The notes under the pieces: generated by a model | Seen by the model: the letters and a program-made list of their open reading frames with translations, nothing else | Told to the model about the DNA's origin: nothing | The model's database searches: none | Shown: one piece after another, positions 8,950 through 17,976 of the stretch | How positions within the stretch are numbered: position 1 is the first letter of the stretch | How the letters are laid out: each line of letters begins with the position of its first letter | Position numbers and translations under genes: made by a program | Source of the DNA: Bog-473 sp963843365 | GTDB lineage: Bacteria > Actinomycetota > Acidimicrobiia > Acidimicrobiales > RAAP-2 | Assembly: GCA_963843365.1 (NCBI GenBank) | Contig: CAWJKG010000003.1 | Span: 62,001 to 126,000, forward strand | Length of the DNA stretch: 64,000 nt | Direction of reading: 5' to 3'

Positions 8950-10580
8950 TGACCTGGCTCCGCGGGTTCCTGACCTCGAAAGCCGTTCGCTTCGTCGTGG
9001 CCGGCGCGGTCCTGGTCGCCGCTGTCGTCGTCGGCGTCGAGGTGACCAAGGGAACGGCGACGTACCCGATCAACGTGGTCTACGCGAGTGCCCCGGGGCT
9101 CTTCCCCGGCGCCGCCGTGGACGTCCTGGGAGTCAAGGTCGGCACCGTCACCGGAGTGCGCAACATCGGGGACAAGGTCGACGTGACCTTGGCAGTGGAC
9201 CAGGGAACCCGGATTCCGTCCTCGGCCTTCGCATCGCTCGTGGCACCGCAGCTGTTGGGATCCCCTGACGTCGACCTGAACCCCGGCTACACGGGAGGGC
9301 CGGCCCTGGCGTCCGGCGCCACCATCCCGCAGGATCACACGGCGGTCCCCGTCTCGACGGACGAGTTCTTGAAGGAACTCCAGAAGACGCTCGACGCCAT
9401 CAATCCACACGCCGTGGGGAACCTCGTGCGCAACCTGGCCACGGATCTCGATGGCCAGGGGACGAACCTGAACAAGCTGATCGCGTCGGCCGCGGGGACG
9501 GTGCAACTCCTCGCGAACAAGGGGAACGACCTGGGTCAGCTCAACGGCACCCTGGCCCAACTGACCGGCACGCTCGACACCGACACCGGCCAGATCGAAC
9601 AATTGGTCGAGCAGTACGACACGGTGTCGACCACGGTGGCCCAGCACTCGGGCCAGCTCAGTGATGCCATCACACAGCTGGCAGGGGCGAGCTCAGGCCT
9701 GGTCACCTTGCTGGTGCCGAACCTGCAGCCGCTGGAGGCGGACGTCGGCACGGTCACAACCGTGGGACGCACCCTCGACCGCAATCTTTCCTCCGTCGAC
9801 GAGATCCTGCAGAACGGGAACAACCTCTTCCAGGGCGCCAAACGGGCCTACGACCCGAACTACAACTGGCTCAATCTGAACCTGGCCACCGCGCCGGGCG
9901 TGACGGGCGCCTACATCGCGGGGCTTCTGCGTGACCGACTCGCCGGGATTTGCCGGCGCATCGTGGCCAACCACTCGAGCGGGCTCTCGGCGGCGGTCAT
10001 CGCAACATTGAGCCAGTGCGGCAATCCGTCGTCGGGCTTCTTCGATCCCTTGCTCAACGACATTCCCACCATTTTGAACACGCTGAGCGGAGGCGGCGAC
10101 TCCGCCACCGCGCGGTCGCTCCTGCAGCAAGGGCTGACCCAGATCGCCAACGCAGAGCAGGGGTCCAAGTCCGCGCCATCGACACCGGCTTCACCGGCTC
10201 CGGCCCAGAAGACCCCGTCGACCACCACGACCACGACGACCCCGCCGACCACCACGACCACGACGGCCCCGTGTGGCCTCCTCGGGGCTGTCCTCGGCTG
10301 TTCGGGCGGTTCCGGATCGGGCTCCACTGCGTCTGGGGGCTCGGGCTCCTCCGGCTCCGGTCTGGGTGGACTCTTGTCCAACCAGGTCACCGGCGCCGCG
10401 AGCCGCTCCACGGCGACGGTCGCGGTGGCCTCGCCGTCGACCACCACCGTCGAGCCGACGCTCACTGCTCCCGCTGCCGCACTCCTGCCTCCGTTGTCCC
10501 AGCACCCACGCAGTCATCACACGCGGACGGGCCGAGGTCTCTTGTCGGTCTGGGCGCACGAAGTGGCCGGGTGGTTCTGA
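8946..10580 (+). CDS. mceD: MceD-type lipid-transport protein with long Thr/Pro/Gly linker
   Basis: Fourth Mce protein, 544 residues, the longest of the set. Start ATG 8946 (or the next ATG, 8949) overlaps the mceC stop. N-terminal anchor (~15-33), MCE domain (ASAPGLFPGAAVDVLGVKVG), extended helices, then from about residue 415 a low-complexity stretch of TTTTTTTPP and GSGSGS type encoded by imperfect tandem ACCACGACC repeats. After the linker a conserved-looking end (RGLLSVWAHEVAGWF) is retained. The extra tail makes it ~100 residues longer than its neighbours. Confidence 0.92.
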   Translation: MMTWLRGFLTSKAVRFVVAGAVLVAAVVVGVEVTKGTATYPINVVYASAPGLFPGAAVDVLGVKVGTVTGVRNIGDKVDVTLAVDQGTRIPSSAFASLVAPQLLGSPDVDLNPGYTGGPALASGATIPQDHTAVPVSTDEFLKELQKTLDAINPHAVGNLVRNLATDLDGQGTNLNKLIASAAGTVQLLANKGNDLGQLNGTLAQLTGTLDTDTGQIEQLVEQYDTVSTTVAQHSGQLSDAITQLAGASSGLVTLLVPNLQPLEADVGTVTTVGRTLDRNLSSVDEILQNGNNLFQGAKRAYDPNYNWLNLNLATAPGVTGAYIAGLLRDRLAGICRRIVANHSSGLSAAVIATLSQCGNPSSGFFDPLLNDIPTILNTLSGGGDSATARSLLQQGLTQIANAEQGSKSAPSTPASPAPAQKTPSTTTTTTTPPTTTTTTAPCGLLGAVLGCSGGSGSGSTASGGSGSSGSGLGGLLSNQVTGAASRSTATVAVASPSTTTVEPTLTAPAAALLPPLSQHPRSHHTRTGRGLLSVWAHEVAGWF

Positions 10581-11614
10581 TGGGTGTGCGCGCACGTCGG
10601 CCGCAGTCGGGGCGCCGCCTGCTGGTGGTGCCGCTCCTGCTCGCCCTGGTCGCGGCGCTCACCGGGTGCTCTGTGTCCGGTGGAGGGACCCAACGCACGG
10701 CGACGGCGGTCTTCGGCGACGTGGGCGACCTCGCCGACGGGGCCCAGGTGCAGCTGGCCGACGTCCCGGTTGGCTCGGTGCGCTCCATTGCGCTCGATGG
10801 TGACGAGGCGAAGGTGACGCTGGTGTTCGACAACGGGGTGCGGATCCCGGCCGATGTCAGCGCCGCCATCAATCGCACGACGATCCTCGGCGATCAGTTC
10901 GTCCAGCTCACGGTTCCCAAGAAGGAAACGGGTGCTGCGGCCGCATCAGCCCCGCAGTTGCCCGACGGAGCACGCATCTCCCACACCTCGCTCGTGCCCG
11001 ACGTCGAACAGTTCGTGGCGGCCGGCTCGCAGGTCTTCGGAGCGATCTCCACGACGGAGCTCGAGCAGATCATTCAGGCGGGCGGCGAGGGATTCACGGG
11101 ACAGGAAGCGTCGCTCAAGGCTTTCCTGAGCGATCTCACCACTGTTGCCAATGGGTATGCGCAGCACACCAACGACATCACGCAGGCGGTCAATGGTCTC
11201 AACAGCCTGACCGCAACGCTCGCCCCCAACAGCGGCGCCACCGCTACCGCGCTCGACAACCTGTCGCAGACGGTGGCCATCCTTGCCAAGAACTCGTCGC
11301 AGTTCGAGACGTTGCTGCAGTCGCTTGATGACGTGTCCTCCCAGGGGCGCAGCCTGCTGGAGAACTACTACCCCCAGATCGTGACCCAGCTCCAGACACT
11401 GCAGGCGGTCAGCAGCCAGCTGGCGCAACATCAATCGGGTCTCGCCGCGCTCCTGGCCGAGATCCCCGCCGCCGACGCCGCGCTGCCCCAGGCAGTGCAG
11501 AACGGCTACGTCCAGCTCTACGAGAACATCATCGTCTGCGGCGTTCCCGGCCTGGGGGAGGACAGCACCCCTGCCTTCACCTGCGCGCCCAGCTCGGGAG
11601 GGGGCTCCTCGTGA
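10580..11614 (+). CDS. mceE: MceE-type lipoprotein of the Mce system
   Basis: Fifth Mce protein, typically the lipid-anchored member (LprK-like). ATG 10580 overlaps the mceD stop. The basic N-terminus, hydrophobic core and lipobox LTGC (lipidated Cys ~30) mark a lipoprotein rather than a membrane-spanning Mce protein. The MCE domain follows (FGDVGDLADGAQVQLADVPVG), then coiled helices and a C-terminal NIIVCGVPG segment. 344 residues. The end overlaps the GTG of mceF. Confidence 0.93.
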   Translation: MGVRARRPQSGRRLLVVPLLLALVAALTGCSVSGGGTQRTATAVFGDVGDLADGAQVQLADVPVGSVRSIALDGDEAKVTLVFDNGVRIPADVSAAINRTTILGDQFVQLTVPKKETGAAAASAPQLPDGARISHTSLVPDVEQFVAAGSQVFGAISTTELEQIIQAGGEGFTGQEASLKAFLSDLTTVANGYAQHTNDITQAVNGLNSLTATLAPNSGATATALDNLSQTVAILAKNSSQFETLLQSLDDVSSQGRSLLENYYPQIVTQLQTLQAVSSQLAQHQSGLAALLAEIPAADAALPQAVQNGYVQLYENIIVCGVPGLGEDSTPAFTCAPSSGGGSS

Positions 11615-12939
11615 TCAGCCGGCGCCTCATTGTGAACCTGATCGTCTTCTTCCTCGTCAGCTTCGCCCTGGTCGTTTACGGAGTCGTGAACCTGCTCGGG
11701 AATCCGTTGCAGAGCCCGACCATGCTCACCACGCAATTCGCCGACGCCTCCGGCCTCTATTCCGGTTTCGAGGTCGAGTTGAACGGCGTACCCGTCGGAA
11801 CGGTCACGTCGACCGCGCTGACCAAGACGGCCACCAAGGTGACCATGCGCATCAATCCGGGCATCGCCGTACCCGACGACGTCCAGTCATCCGTCCAGAT
11901 CGCCAACGACCTCGGCGAACAGGTGGTGAACCTCGTCCCCTCACACGGCGGGTCGGTTCCCGCACTGGGCAGCGGGGCCGACGTGCCCGCGGCGCCGAAC
12001 CAGGTGCCCGCGAACGTCGGTGCGGTCGTCGCTTCGGCCACCCGCCTGCTGCAGGCAATTCCGGGGGGCGATCTGAACAAGCTCATCGGGGAGTTGGCGA
12101 CCTCGTTGGCCGGGCAAGCAGGGAACCTGCGCACGTTGATCAGCGCGGGGACGACGTTCTCCAAGGAGTTCGTCGCCTATCAGCAGCAGTTCACCGAGCT
12201 GCTCGCCAATGCGCCACCCTCGCTCGATGCCATCACCGCCGTCGCCCCCCAGCTTCGTCAGGACCTGGCCAACACTGCGGCGCTGGTCCAGGTGCTGGCG
12301 CAGCAGAAGTCCGGCCTCCACACGCTGCTCACCTCGGGATCCTCCGCCTTCAGCACGGTCGACAACCTGCTCACCTCCCAGTCGGCCAACCTGGGCTGCT
12401 TCCTGCACGACACTGCGGGCATCCTCTCCAACATCGCCCAACCAACGAACTTGACGAACTTGTCGCAAGGACTGGCGTACAACACGTACTTCTTCGGCGC
12501 GGTGGAGAACATCGCCGTGCAGGGAGTGGCCAAGCCCACCACGTCGAGCGGATCGGACACGAACCAGACCTTCCTGCGGACGCGCCTCCTCTTCCCGCCG
12601 ATCCTCGACGAACAGGCGCAGTCCTACAGCACCGCCAACACCATCCCCGACACCCTTCCCGGCGCGGGCTGCGTGACGGCGTTCGGCAACGGTGTGGGCC
12701 CGGCCACCCAGCCGGGTTTCGCGCCGGCGGCCGGAGGGCACGTGGTCGCGCCGTCGGCGCAGGAAGCGAATGTCGAGGTGGCCTCGGCCACGCCGTCCGG
12801 GCCGGTGACCAGCGCGTCGTACCGGGTGCCCGCGAATCAGCGAGGCCTCCTCCTGGGATTGGGTGGGCTGGTCGTCCCAGCCCTCTTCCTGGCCTGGGGA
12901 GCACGCCCGTCGCGCCGTCGCAGCCGGCGCCGGGCCTGA
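11611..12939 (+). CDS. mceF: MceF-type lipid-transport protein with extra C-terminal membrane helix
   Basis: Last Mce protein of the operon. GTG 11611 overlaps the mceE stop. Anchor helix ~7-26, MCE domain (FADASGLYSGFEVELNGVPVG), long helical region. Unlike the others, the C-terminus carries a second hydrophobic segment (~411-428, LLLGLGGLVVPALFLAWGA) followed by a run of arginines, so both ends may sit in the membrane with the last residues in the cytoplasm. 442 residues. Confidence 0.93.
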   Translation: MISRRLIVNLIVFFLVSFALVVYGVVNLLGNPLQSPTMLTTQFADASGLYSGFEVELNGVPVGTVTSTALTKTATKVTMRINPGIAVPDDVQSSVQIANDLGEQVVNLVPSHGGSVPALGSGADVPAAPNQVPANVGAVVASATRLLQAIPGGDLNKLIGELATSLAGQAGNLRTLISAGTTFSKEFVAYQQQFTELLANAPPSLDAITAVAPQLRQDLANTAALVQVLAQQKSGLHTLLTSGSSAFSTVDNLLTSQSANLGCFLHDTAGILSNIAQPTNLTNLSQGLAYNTYFFGAVENIAVQGVAKPTTSSGSDTNQTFLRTRLLFPPILDEQAQSYSTANTIPDTLPGAGCVTAFGNGVGPATQPGFAPAAGGHVVAPSAQEANVEVASATPSGPVTSASYRVPANQRGLLLGLGGLVVPALFLAWGARPSRRRSRRRA

Positions 12940-13003
12940 ACGATGGACGGGCCCGCCGTCCGGAGGGCCGGAGCAGAGAGATATGGAGGGAGAACGGAAA
13001 GAC

Positions 13004-13696
13004 ATGACGATGACAGGAGAAACGACGGAGAACGGGGTGAAGGTCATCGGCGCAACCCCGGCGGACGACGAGACCCCGACGGCCCACCGGGAGCGATCAC
13101 GTCGGGAGAGGCGTGGCCAGCGGGACGAGAATGAGCGCGGCGTCCCGTCGCGGCGCGCCTTCCGGCTGGTCAGCCTCCTGGCCGCACTCGGGATCGCGGG
13201 CACCCTGGTGTTCGGGATCCTCTACACGACCAGGAGCGACGGCGGGCTGGTGCAGGACCCCGCCGTCACCAGCGCGTCGCGGGCGTTCCTGACCGACTTC
13301 TTCAACTTCAACGCGAAGACGGTCGACTCGGACTTCAATGCCGTCACCGGCATGGCGACCGGGGCCTTCGCGACCCAGGCGCAGCAGTTCTTCAACGCCT
13401 CGATCCGCAAGGCGCTCGAACAGGCCTTGGCCGAGTCGCGTGGACAGATCCGGTACCTCGCTGTCCAGGCGGAGAACCAGGGCGCGGGGACCGCCTCGGT
13501 CTACGCCGTCGTCGACCAGACCTACGTCAACAACAAGATCAGCTCGCCCCAGGCCGACGTCGTGCGCCTGATTGCCAACCTCAAGCAGGTGAACGGCGTG
13601 TGGAAGATCTCCGACGTCACAGTGCTCGAAGGAGCCAGTCCCGCCAGCACGGGCAGCGCGTCGGGCTCGTCGGGCTCGAACGTCCCGGGGCAATAG
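13004..13696 (+). CDS. Mce-associated membrane protein
   Basis: Accessory protein commonly encoded directly after mceF in actinobacteria and thought to stabilise or assemble the Mce complex. A charged ~50-residue cytoplasmic leader precedes one membrane helix (~54-74) and an outer domain of the mce-associated/NTF2-like type (ASRAFLTDFFNFNAKTVDSD, VWKISDVTVLEG). A short Ser/Gly tail ends the 230-residue protein. I choose ATG 13004; ATG 12983 (seven residues longer) is possible, and GGAGGG at 12985-12990 sits better with the later start. It ends the mce operon. Confidence 0.85.
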   Translation: MTMTGETTENGVKVIGATPADDETPTAHRERSRRERRGQRDENERGVPSRRAFRLVSLLAALGIAGTLVFGILYTTRSDGGLVQDPAVTSASRAFLTDFFNFNAKTVDSDFNAVTGMATGAFATQAQQFFNASIRKALEQALAESRGQIRYLAVQAENQGAGTASVYAVVDQTYVNNKISSPQADVVRLIANLKQVNGVWKISDVTVLEGASPASTGSASGSSGSNVPGQ

Positions 13697-13717
13697 GCCG
13701 GTCGGCTGGCGTACGAT

Positions 13718-13886
13718 GCAGTGGGCTGCGTGCGGGTCTGTGGTTGAAAGTCGAGGCCAGTCGCAGGCGAAACGACCCACGTAAGGCGACTTGTGGTCGC
13801 TGAGCATGGTGCGGCTTAGAGGTAAGCCCTGCCCGCTGCGTCCCCGGCTGTCGGGGGCGGGCGGAGACGAGGTGACACGCACCTCC
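13718..13886 (+). ncRNA. Candidate structured RNA (unassigned) upstream of secA
   Basis: The 349-base gap 13697-14045 between the mce operon and secA has no convincing gene. Four perfect stem-loops follow one another: AGTCGC 13759-13764 with GCGACT 13786-13791; GGCTTA-GAGG-TAAGCC at 13813-13828; a nested stem GCCCGC (13831) / GCGGGC (13857) enclosing CCCCG/CGGGG; and GAGGTG-ACACG-CACCTC at 13869-13885. An alternative pairing of CGACCCAC (13773) with GTGGTCG (13793) competes with the first. I recognise no known family (not RNase P, tmRNA, SRP or 6C by their hallmarks). It could be a leader of secA, a stand-alone RNA, or the end of the mce transcript. Bases 13887-14045 show nothing further. Confidence 0.28.
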
Positions 13887-14045
13887 ATGGTGCCGTTGGG
13901 CCGGGCGGTTCGCCGCGCGGCCGCCGGGACCGGTGCGCCATCCTCGCGGCAGGCGAGTGTGGGGTCAAAGACCAGGTCAGCCGCACGCAGCCCTTCCACC
14001 CGGCGGCGGCTCCATGCCTGTCGTGGCCGGTAGGCTCCTCTTGCC

Positions 14046-16835
14046 ATGAGTGTGTTCACGAAGGTCCTGCGCGCCGGCGAGGGCAAGAAGGTCAGGAGGC
14101 TCGCCGAGCTCGTTCCACTGGTCAGCGCGCTCGAGCCCGAGCTGCAGGGCCTGAGTGACGAGGCCCTGCAGCACAAGACGGTCGAATTCAAAGAGCGCCT
14201 CGATCAGGGCGAGACCCTCGACGACCTCCTCATCGAATCCTTTGCGGTCGTCCGGGAGGCGGCGTGGCGGGTTCTGGGCCAGCGCCACTTCGACGTGCAG
14301 CTCATGGGAGGCATGGCCCTGCACTTCGGCTGGATCGCCGAAATGAAGACCGGCGAGGGCAAGACGCTGGTGTCGACGCTGCCGGCCTACCTCAACGCCC
14401 TCGACGGCCGCGGCGTGCACATGGTGACGGTCAACGAGTACCTGGCCACCCGTGACTCGGAGTGGATGGGCCGGGTGCACCGGTGGCTGGGACTGACGGT
14501 CGGCCGCATCGGGGCCGACATCGACGATCCCGTCCTCAAGCGGGCGGCGTATGCCTCGGACATCACCTACGGCACGAACAACGAGTTCGGCTTTGACTAC
14601 CTCCGCGACAACATGACCCGGAGCCGGGACCTCATGGCCCAGCGCGAGCACGCCTTCGCCATCGTCGACGAGGTCGACTCCATTCTCATCGACGAGGCCC
14701 GGACCCCCCTGATCATCTCGGGGCCGGCGGACGAGGCGGCGCAGCTCTACTACCAGTTCGCCTCCATCGCCCGCACCCTGACCCGTGACGTGGACTACGA
14801 GGTGGACGAGGAGAAGAAGACCGTCGTCCCCCTCGAGTCGGGCATCGAGAAGGTGGAGCAGGCCGTTGGTGTCGAGAACATCTATGACGCCGTCTCGGTC
14901 AACTACGTCCATCAGCTGACCAAGGCGCTGACGGCCAAGGACCTGTACAAGCGGGACAAGGACTACCTCGTCCAGGGTGGCGAGGTGAAGATCGTGGACG
15001 AGTTCACGGGGCGCACACTCGAAGGCCGCCGGTGGTCCGACGGTCTCCACCAGGCCGTCGAGGCGAAGGAGCGCGTGGCCATCAAGGAGGAGAACCACAC
15101 CTGGGCCACGGTCACGCTGCAGAACTACTTCCGGCTGTACGACAAGTTGTCCGGCATGACCGGTACGGCGGAGACCGAGGCCGGTGAATTCGCGGCGACC
15201 TATGGGCTGCCGGTCGTGCCCATCCCCACCAACAAGGAGATGCTGCGCCTCGACGAGGCAGATCTCGTCTTCAAGTCGGAGGAGGCCAAGTTCAACGCCG
15301 TGGTCGACGACATTGTCGAGCGGAACGACCTGGGTCAGCCGATACTGGTCGGGACGGCTTCGGTGGCCAAGTCTGAGCTGCTGTCGCGGTTGCTGGAGAA
15401 GCGGGGCGTCCCGCACAACGTGCTCAACGCCAAGCAGCACTTCCGTGAGGCCGAGATCGTCGCCCAGGCGGGCCGGCGCGGCGCCGTCACGGTGGCCACC
15501 AACATGGCGGGCCGCGGCGTCGACATCATCCTGGGTGGCAACGCGGAGCTGCTCGCACAGCACGAGCTGGCCGCAGAGGGCGTCGACTTGGAGACGGAGG
15601 AGGGCCAGGCCGAGTTGGCGAAGCGCCAGTCCGCCGTGGAGGCGCGCTGCCGCGCCGAGGGCGAGGAGGTGCGCAAGCTCGGGGGCCTCTACGTGCTGGG
15701 CAGCGAGCGCCACGAGAGCCGGCGCATCGACAACCAGCTGCGGGGCCGGTCGGGCCGCCAGGGCGACCCAGGGGAGAGCCGCTTCTATCTGAGCCTGGAC
15801 GACGAGCTGCTCCGCCTGTTCGCCACCGGCGCCATGAGCTGGGTGATGGGGCGGACCCTCCCCGAAGACGTGCCGATCGAGTCCAAGACCGTGGCCAAGG
15901 CCATTGAGCGGGCCCAGAACACGGTGGAGGCCCGCAACGCGGAGATGCGCAAGGACGCGCTGAAGTACGACGAGGTGATGGATCAGCAGCGCAAGGTCAT
16001 CTACGAACGCCGGCTGCAGATCATCGACGGCGACGACCTCGAAGAGCACACCGAGGATCTCCTGGCCGGCGCGGCGGAGAAGCTGGTGGCTGAGCACTGC
16101 CCGACCGAGTTCGAGGAGGACTGGGACCTGAAGGGCCTCGTCGACTCCCTGGCGCAGTATTACCCGAGCAAGTTCACCGTCACCGACCTGGAACAGGCGG
16201 CGACCACGGAGGACCTGGTCGAGTCCATCGTCGAAGAGGCCCTCGACTACTACGAAAAGCACAGCGAAGCGATGCCGGGCGGCGCAGACACCATGCGCCA
16301 GATCGAGCGCGACGTCTACCTGCAGATCATGGATGCCCGTTGGCGCGATCACCTGGCGGAGATGGACAACCTCAAGGACGGCATCCACCTGCGGTGGACC
16401 GTGCAGGCCGATCCTCTCAACGCGTGGCAGCAAGAGGGCTACTCCATGTTCGGCCAGCTCATGGAAGTCATCGACAACGACTATCTCCGCTACATCCTGC
16501 ATGTCGAGGCGGTCCAGCAACCGGCCGCCGAGCCGGACCTGGACAGGGCGGTCTACGCCGCCGCCGAGGATCCGGTGGCCGAGACGGGGGCGCTGGCATC
16601 GGCGCTGCAGGCGGACCAGGGAGCCAACGTGGCCGCCCAGACGGCGGTGCTGCCCCGACCCGAGGAGGCCGGAACCAACGGCCGGGCGGGCAAGGCGCAG
16701 ATAAAGCGGCCCAATGCACCGGACCCTGATGCACTCGTGCCCATCGTGAAGGAGCAGCACGAGAAGATCGGTCGCAACGAGCCCTGTTGGTGCGGGAGCG
16801 GCAAGAAGTTCAAGTTGTGCCATGGCGCCGCCTGA
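14046..16835 (+). CDS. secA: Protein translocase ATPase SecA
   Basis: Motor ATPase that drives unfolded preproteins through the SecYEG channel. All SecA landmarks are present: Walker A MKTGEGKT (residues 100-107), DEVDSILIDEA (~210), the HMVTVNEYLATRDSEWMG region, MAGRGVDIILGG and RIDNQLRGRSGRQGDPG of the second nucleotide-binding fold, and the helical scaffold/wing. The C-terminus has an intact SEC-C zinc motif: Cys914, Cys916, Cys925 and His926. 929 residues, full length. The short, weakly conserved spacer before the zinc motif is Ala/Glu-rich. Its last 14 bases overlap prfB, so the two are probably cotranscribed. Confidence 0.98.
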   Translation: MSVFTKVLRAGEGKKVRRLAELVPLVSALEPELQGLSDEALQHKTVEFKERLDQGETLDDLLIESFAVVREAAWRVLGQRHFDVQLMGGMALHFGWIAEMKTGEGKTLVSTLPAYLNALDGRGVHMVTVNEYLATRDSEWMGRVHRWLGLTVGRIGADIDDPVLKRAAYASDITYGTNNEFGFDYLRDNMTRSRDLMAQREHAFAIVDEVDSILIDEARTPLIISGPADEAAQLYYQFASIARTLTRDVDYEVDEEKKTVVPLESGIEKVEQAVGVENIYDAVSVNYVHQLTKALTAKDLYKRDKDYLVQGGEVKIVDEFTGRTLEGRRWSDGLHQAVEAKERVAIKEENHTWATVTLQNYFRLYDKLSGMTGTAETEAGEFAATYGLPVVPIPTNKEMLRLDEADLVFKSEEAKFNAVVDDIVERNDLGQPILVGTASVAKSELLSRLLEKRGVPHNVLNAKQHFREAEIVAQAGRRGAVTVATNMAGRGVDIILGGNAELLAQHELAAEGVDLETEEGQAELAKRQSAVEARCRAEGEEVRKLGGLYVLGSERHESRRIDNQLRGRSGRQGDPGESRFYLSLDDELLRLFATGAMSWVMGRTLPEDVPIESKTVAKAIERAQNTVEARNAEMRKDALKYDEVMDQQRKVIYERRLQIIDGDDLEEHTEDLLAGAAEKLVAEHCPTEFEEDWDLKGLVDSLAQYYPSKFTVTDLEQAATTEDLVESIVEEALDYYEKHSEAMPGGADTMRQIERDVYLQIMDARWRDHLAEMDNLKDGIHLRWTVQADPLNAWQQEGYSMFGQLMEVIDNDYLRYILHVEAVQQPAAEPDLDRAVYAAAEDPVAETGALASALQADQGANVAAQTAVLPRPEEAGTNGRAGKAQIKRPNAPDPDALVPIVKEQHEKIGRNEPCWCGSGKKFKLCHGAA

Positions 16836-17976
16836 CGGCCCCGCGACCGATCTCCCCCGCGACTTCACAGCTGAGATCGGAGCGCTCGGAGAGCGGTTGG
16901 CCGAGGCGGAGCGCTACCTGGGCCGCGAGAAGCTCGAGGTTCGGCGGGCGGAGCTCGAGTCCGACGTGGCGCGACCCGATCTCTGGGACGACGCCGACAA
17001 CGCTCGCGCCGTGACCAAGGAGCTCGGACGCGTCTCCGCCGATCTGGAGCAGCTCGACACGTTGCGGAGTGCGCTCGAGGACGCGGAGGCGCTCCTGGAG
17101 CTCACGCAGGAGTCGACCGCCGAGGGCACCGGCGACGCCACGCTCGACGCAGAGCTCGTCGAGATGGTCGACAGCCTGGGGACGCGGCTGGGAGCATTGG
17201 AGCTGCAGTCGTTGTTCTCCGGCGAGTACGACGAGTTCGACGCCGTGTGCGAGGTCCACGCCGGCGCCGGGGGGACGGATGCGCAGGACTGGACGGAGAT
17301 GCTCCTGCGCATGTACCAGCGTTGGGCCGAGCGGCGCGGCTTCACCGTCGAGGTCGACGAGGCGACCGAGGGGCAGGAGGCCGGGTTGCTCTCCGCCACC
17401 TTCATCGTCCACGGCAGGTTCGCCTACGGGTTGCTGGCGACCGAGCGCGGCGTGCACCGGCTCGTCCGCATGTCACCGTTCGACTCCCAGCACCGCCGCC
17501 AGACCAGCTTCGCCTCCATGGACGTGACGCCCTTCCTCGAAGACGTGTCCTCCGAGGTCGATATCGACGAGAAAGACCTGCGTATCGACACATACCGATC
17601 CTCGGGAGCGGGGGGCCAGCACGTCAACAAAACCGACTCCGCGGTGCGCCTGACCCACCTGCCGACCGGGCTCGTGGTGTCGTGTCAGAACGAGCGCAGC
17701 CAGCACCAGAACAAGGCCAAGGCGCTGCAGATCCTGGGGGCCAAGCTCGCCGAGCGCGCCCGGATGGAGCGTCGCGCCGAGCTCGACGCGCTGAGCGGTG
17801 AGCGCGTCGACAACGCGTGGGGCAACCAGATTCGCTCGTACGTGATGGCGCCCTACCAACTCGTGAAGGACTTGCGCACGAACTACGAGACGGGGAACGT
17901 CGACGCGGTGCTCGACGGAGATCTCGACGCGTTCATGGAAGCCGAGCTGCGGCGTCAGCGCGAAGGCAACGCCTGA
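16822..17976 (+). CDS. prfB: Peptide chain release factor 2
   Basis: Class I release factor that terminates translation at UGA and UAA. It has the RF2 specificity tripeptide SPF (residues 218-220) and the catalytic GGQ (264-266) in GAGGQHVNKT. 384 residues in one uninterrupted frame; the programmed +1 frameshift that controls RF2 in many bacteria is absent, as usual in actinobacteria. ATG 16822 lies inside the end of secA (14-base overlap). Confidence 0.97.
   Translation: MAPPDGPATDLPRDFTAEIGALGERLAEAERYLGREKLEVRRAELESDVARPDLWDDADNARAVTKELGRVSADLEQLDTLRSALEDAEALLELTQESTAEGTGDATLDAELVEMVDSLGTRLGALELQSLFSGEYDEFDAVCEVHAGAGGTDAQDWTEMLLRMYQRWAERRGFTVEVDEATEGQEAGLLSATFIVHGRFAYGLLATERGVHRLVRMSPFDSQHRRQTSFASMDVTPFLEDVSSEVDIDEKDLRIDTYRSSGAGGQHVNKTDSAVRLTHLPTGLVVSCQNERSQHQNKAKALQILGAKLAERARMERRAELDALSGERVDNAWGNQIRSYVMAPYQLVKDLRTNYETGNVDAVLDGDLDAFMEAELRRQREGNA

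Noticed and set aside
13977..16868. Very long open frame antisense to secA (~963 codons)
   Set aside because: secA is unmistakable on the plus strand; the antisense product has no motif and no start signal.
16822..17976. Programmed +1 frameshift in prfB
   Set aside because: The RF2 frame is continuous from ATG to stop with no early in-frame UGA.
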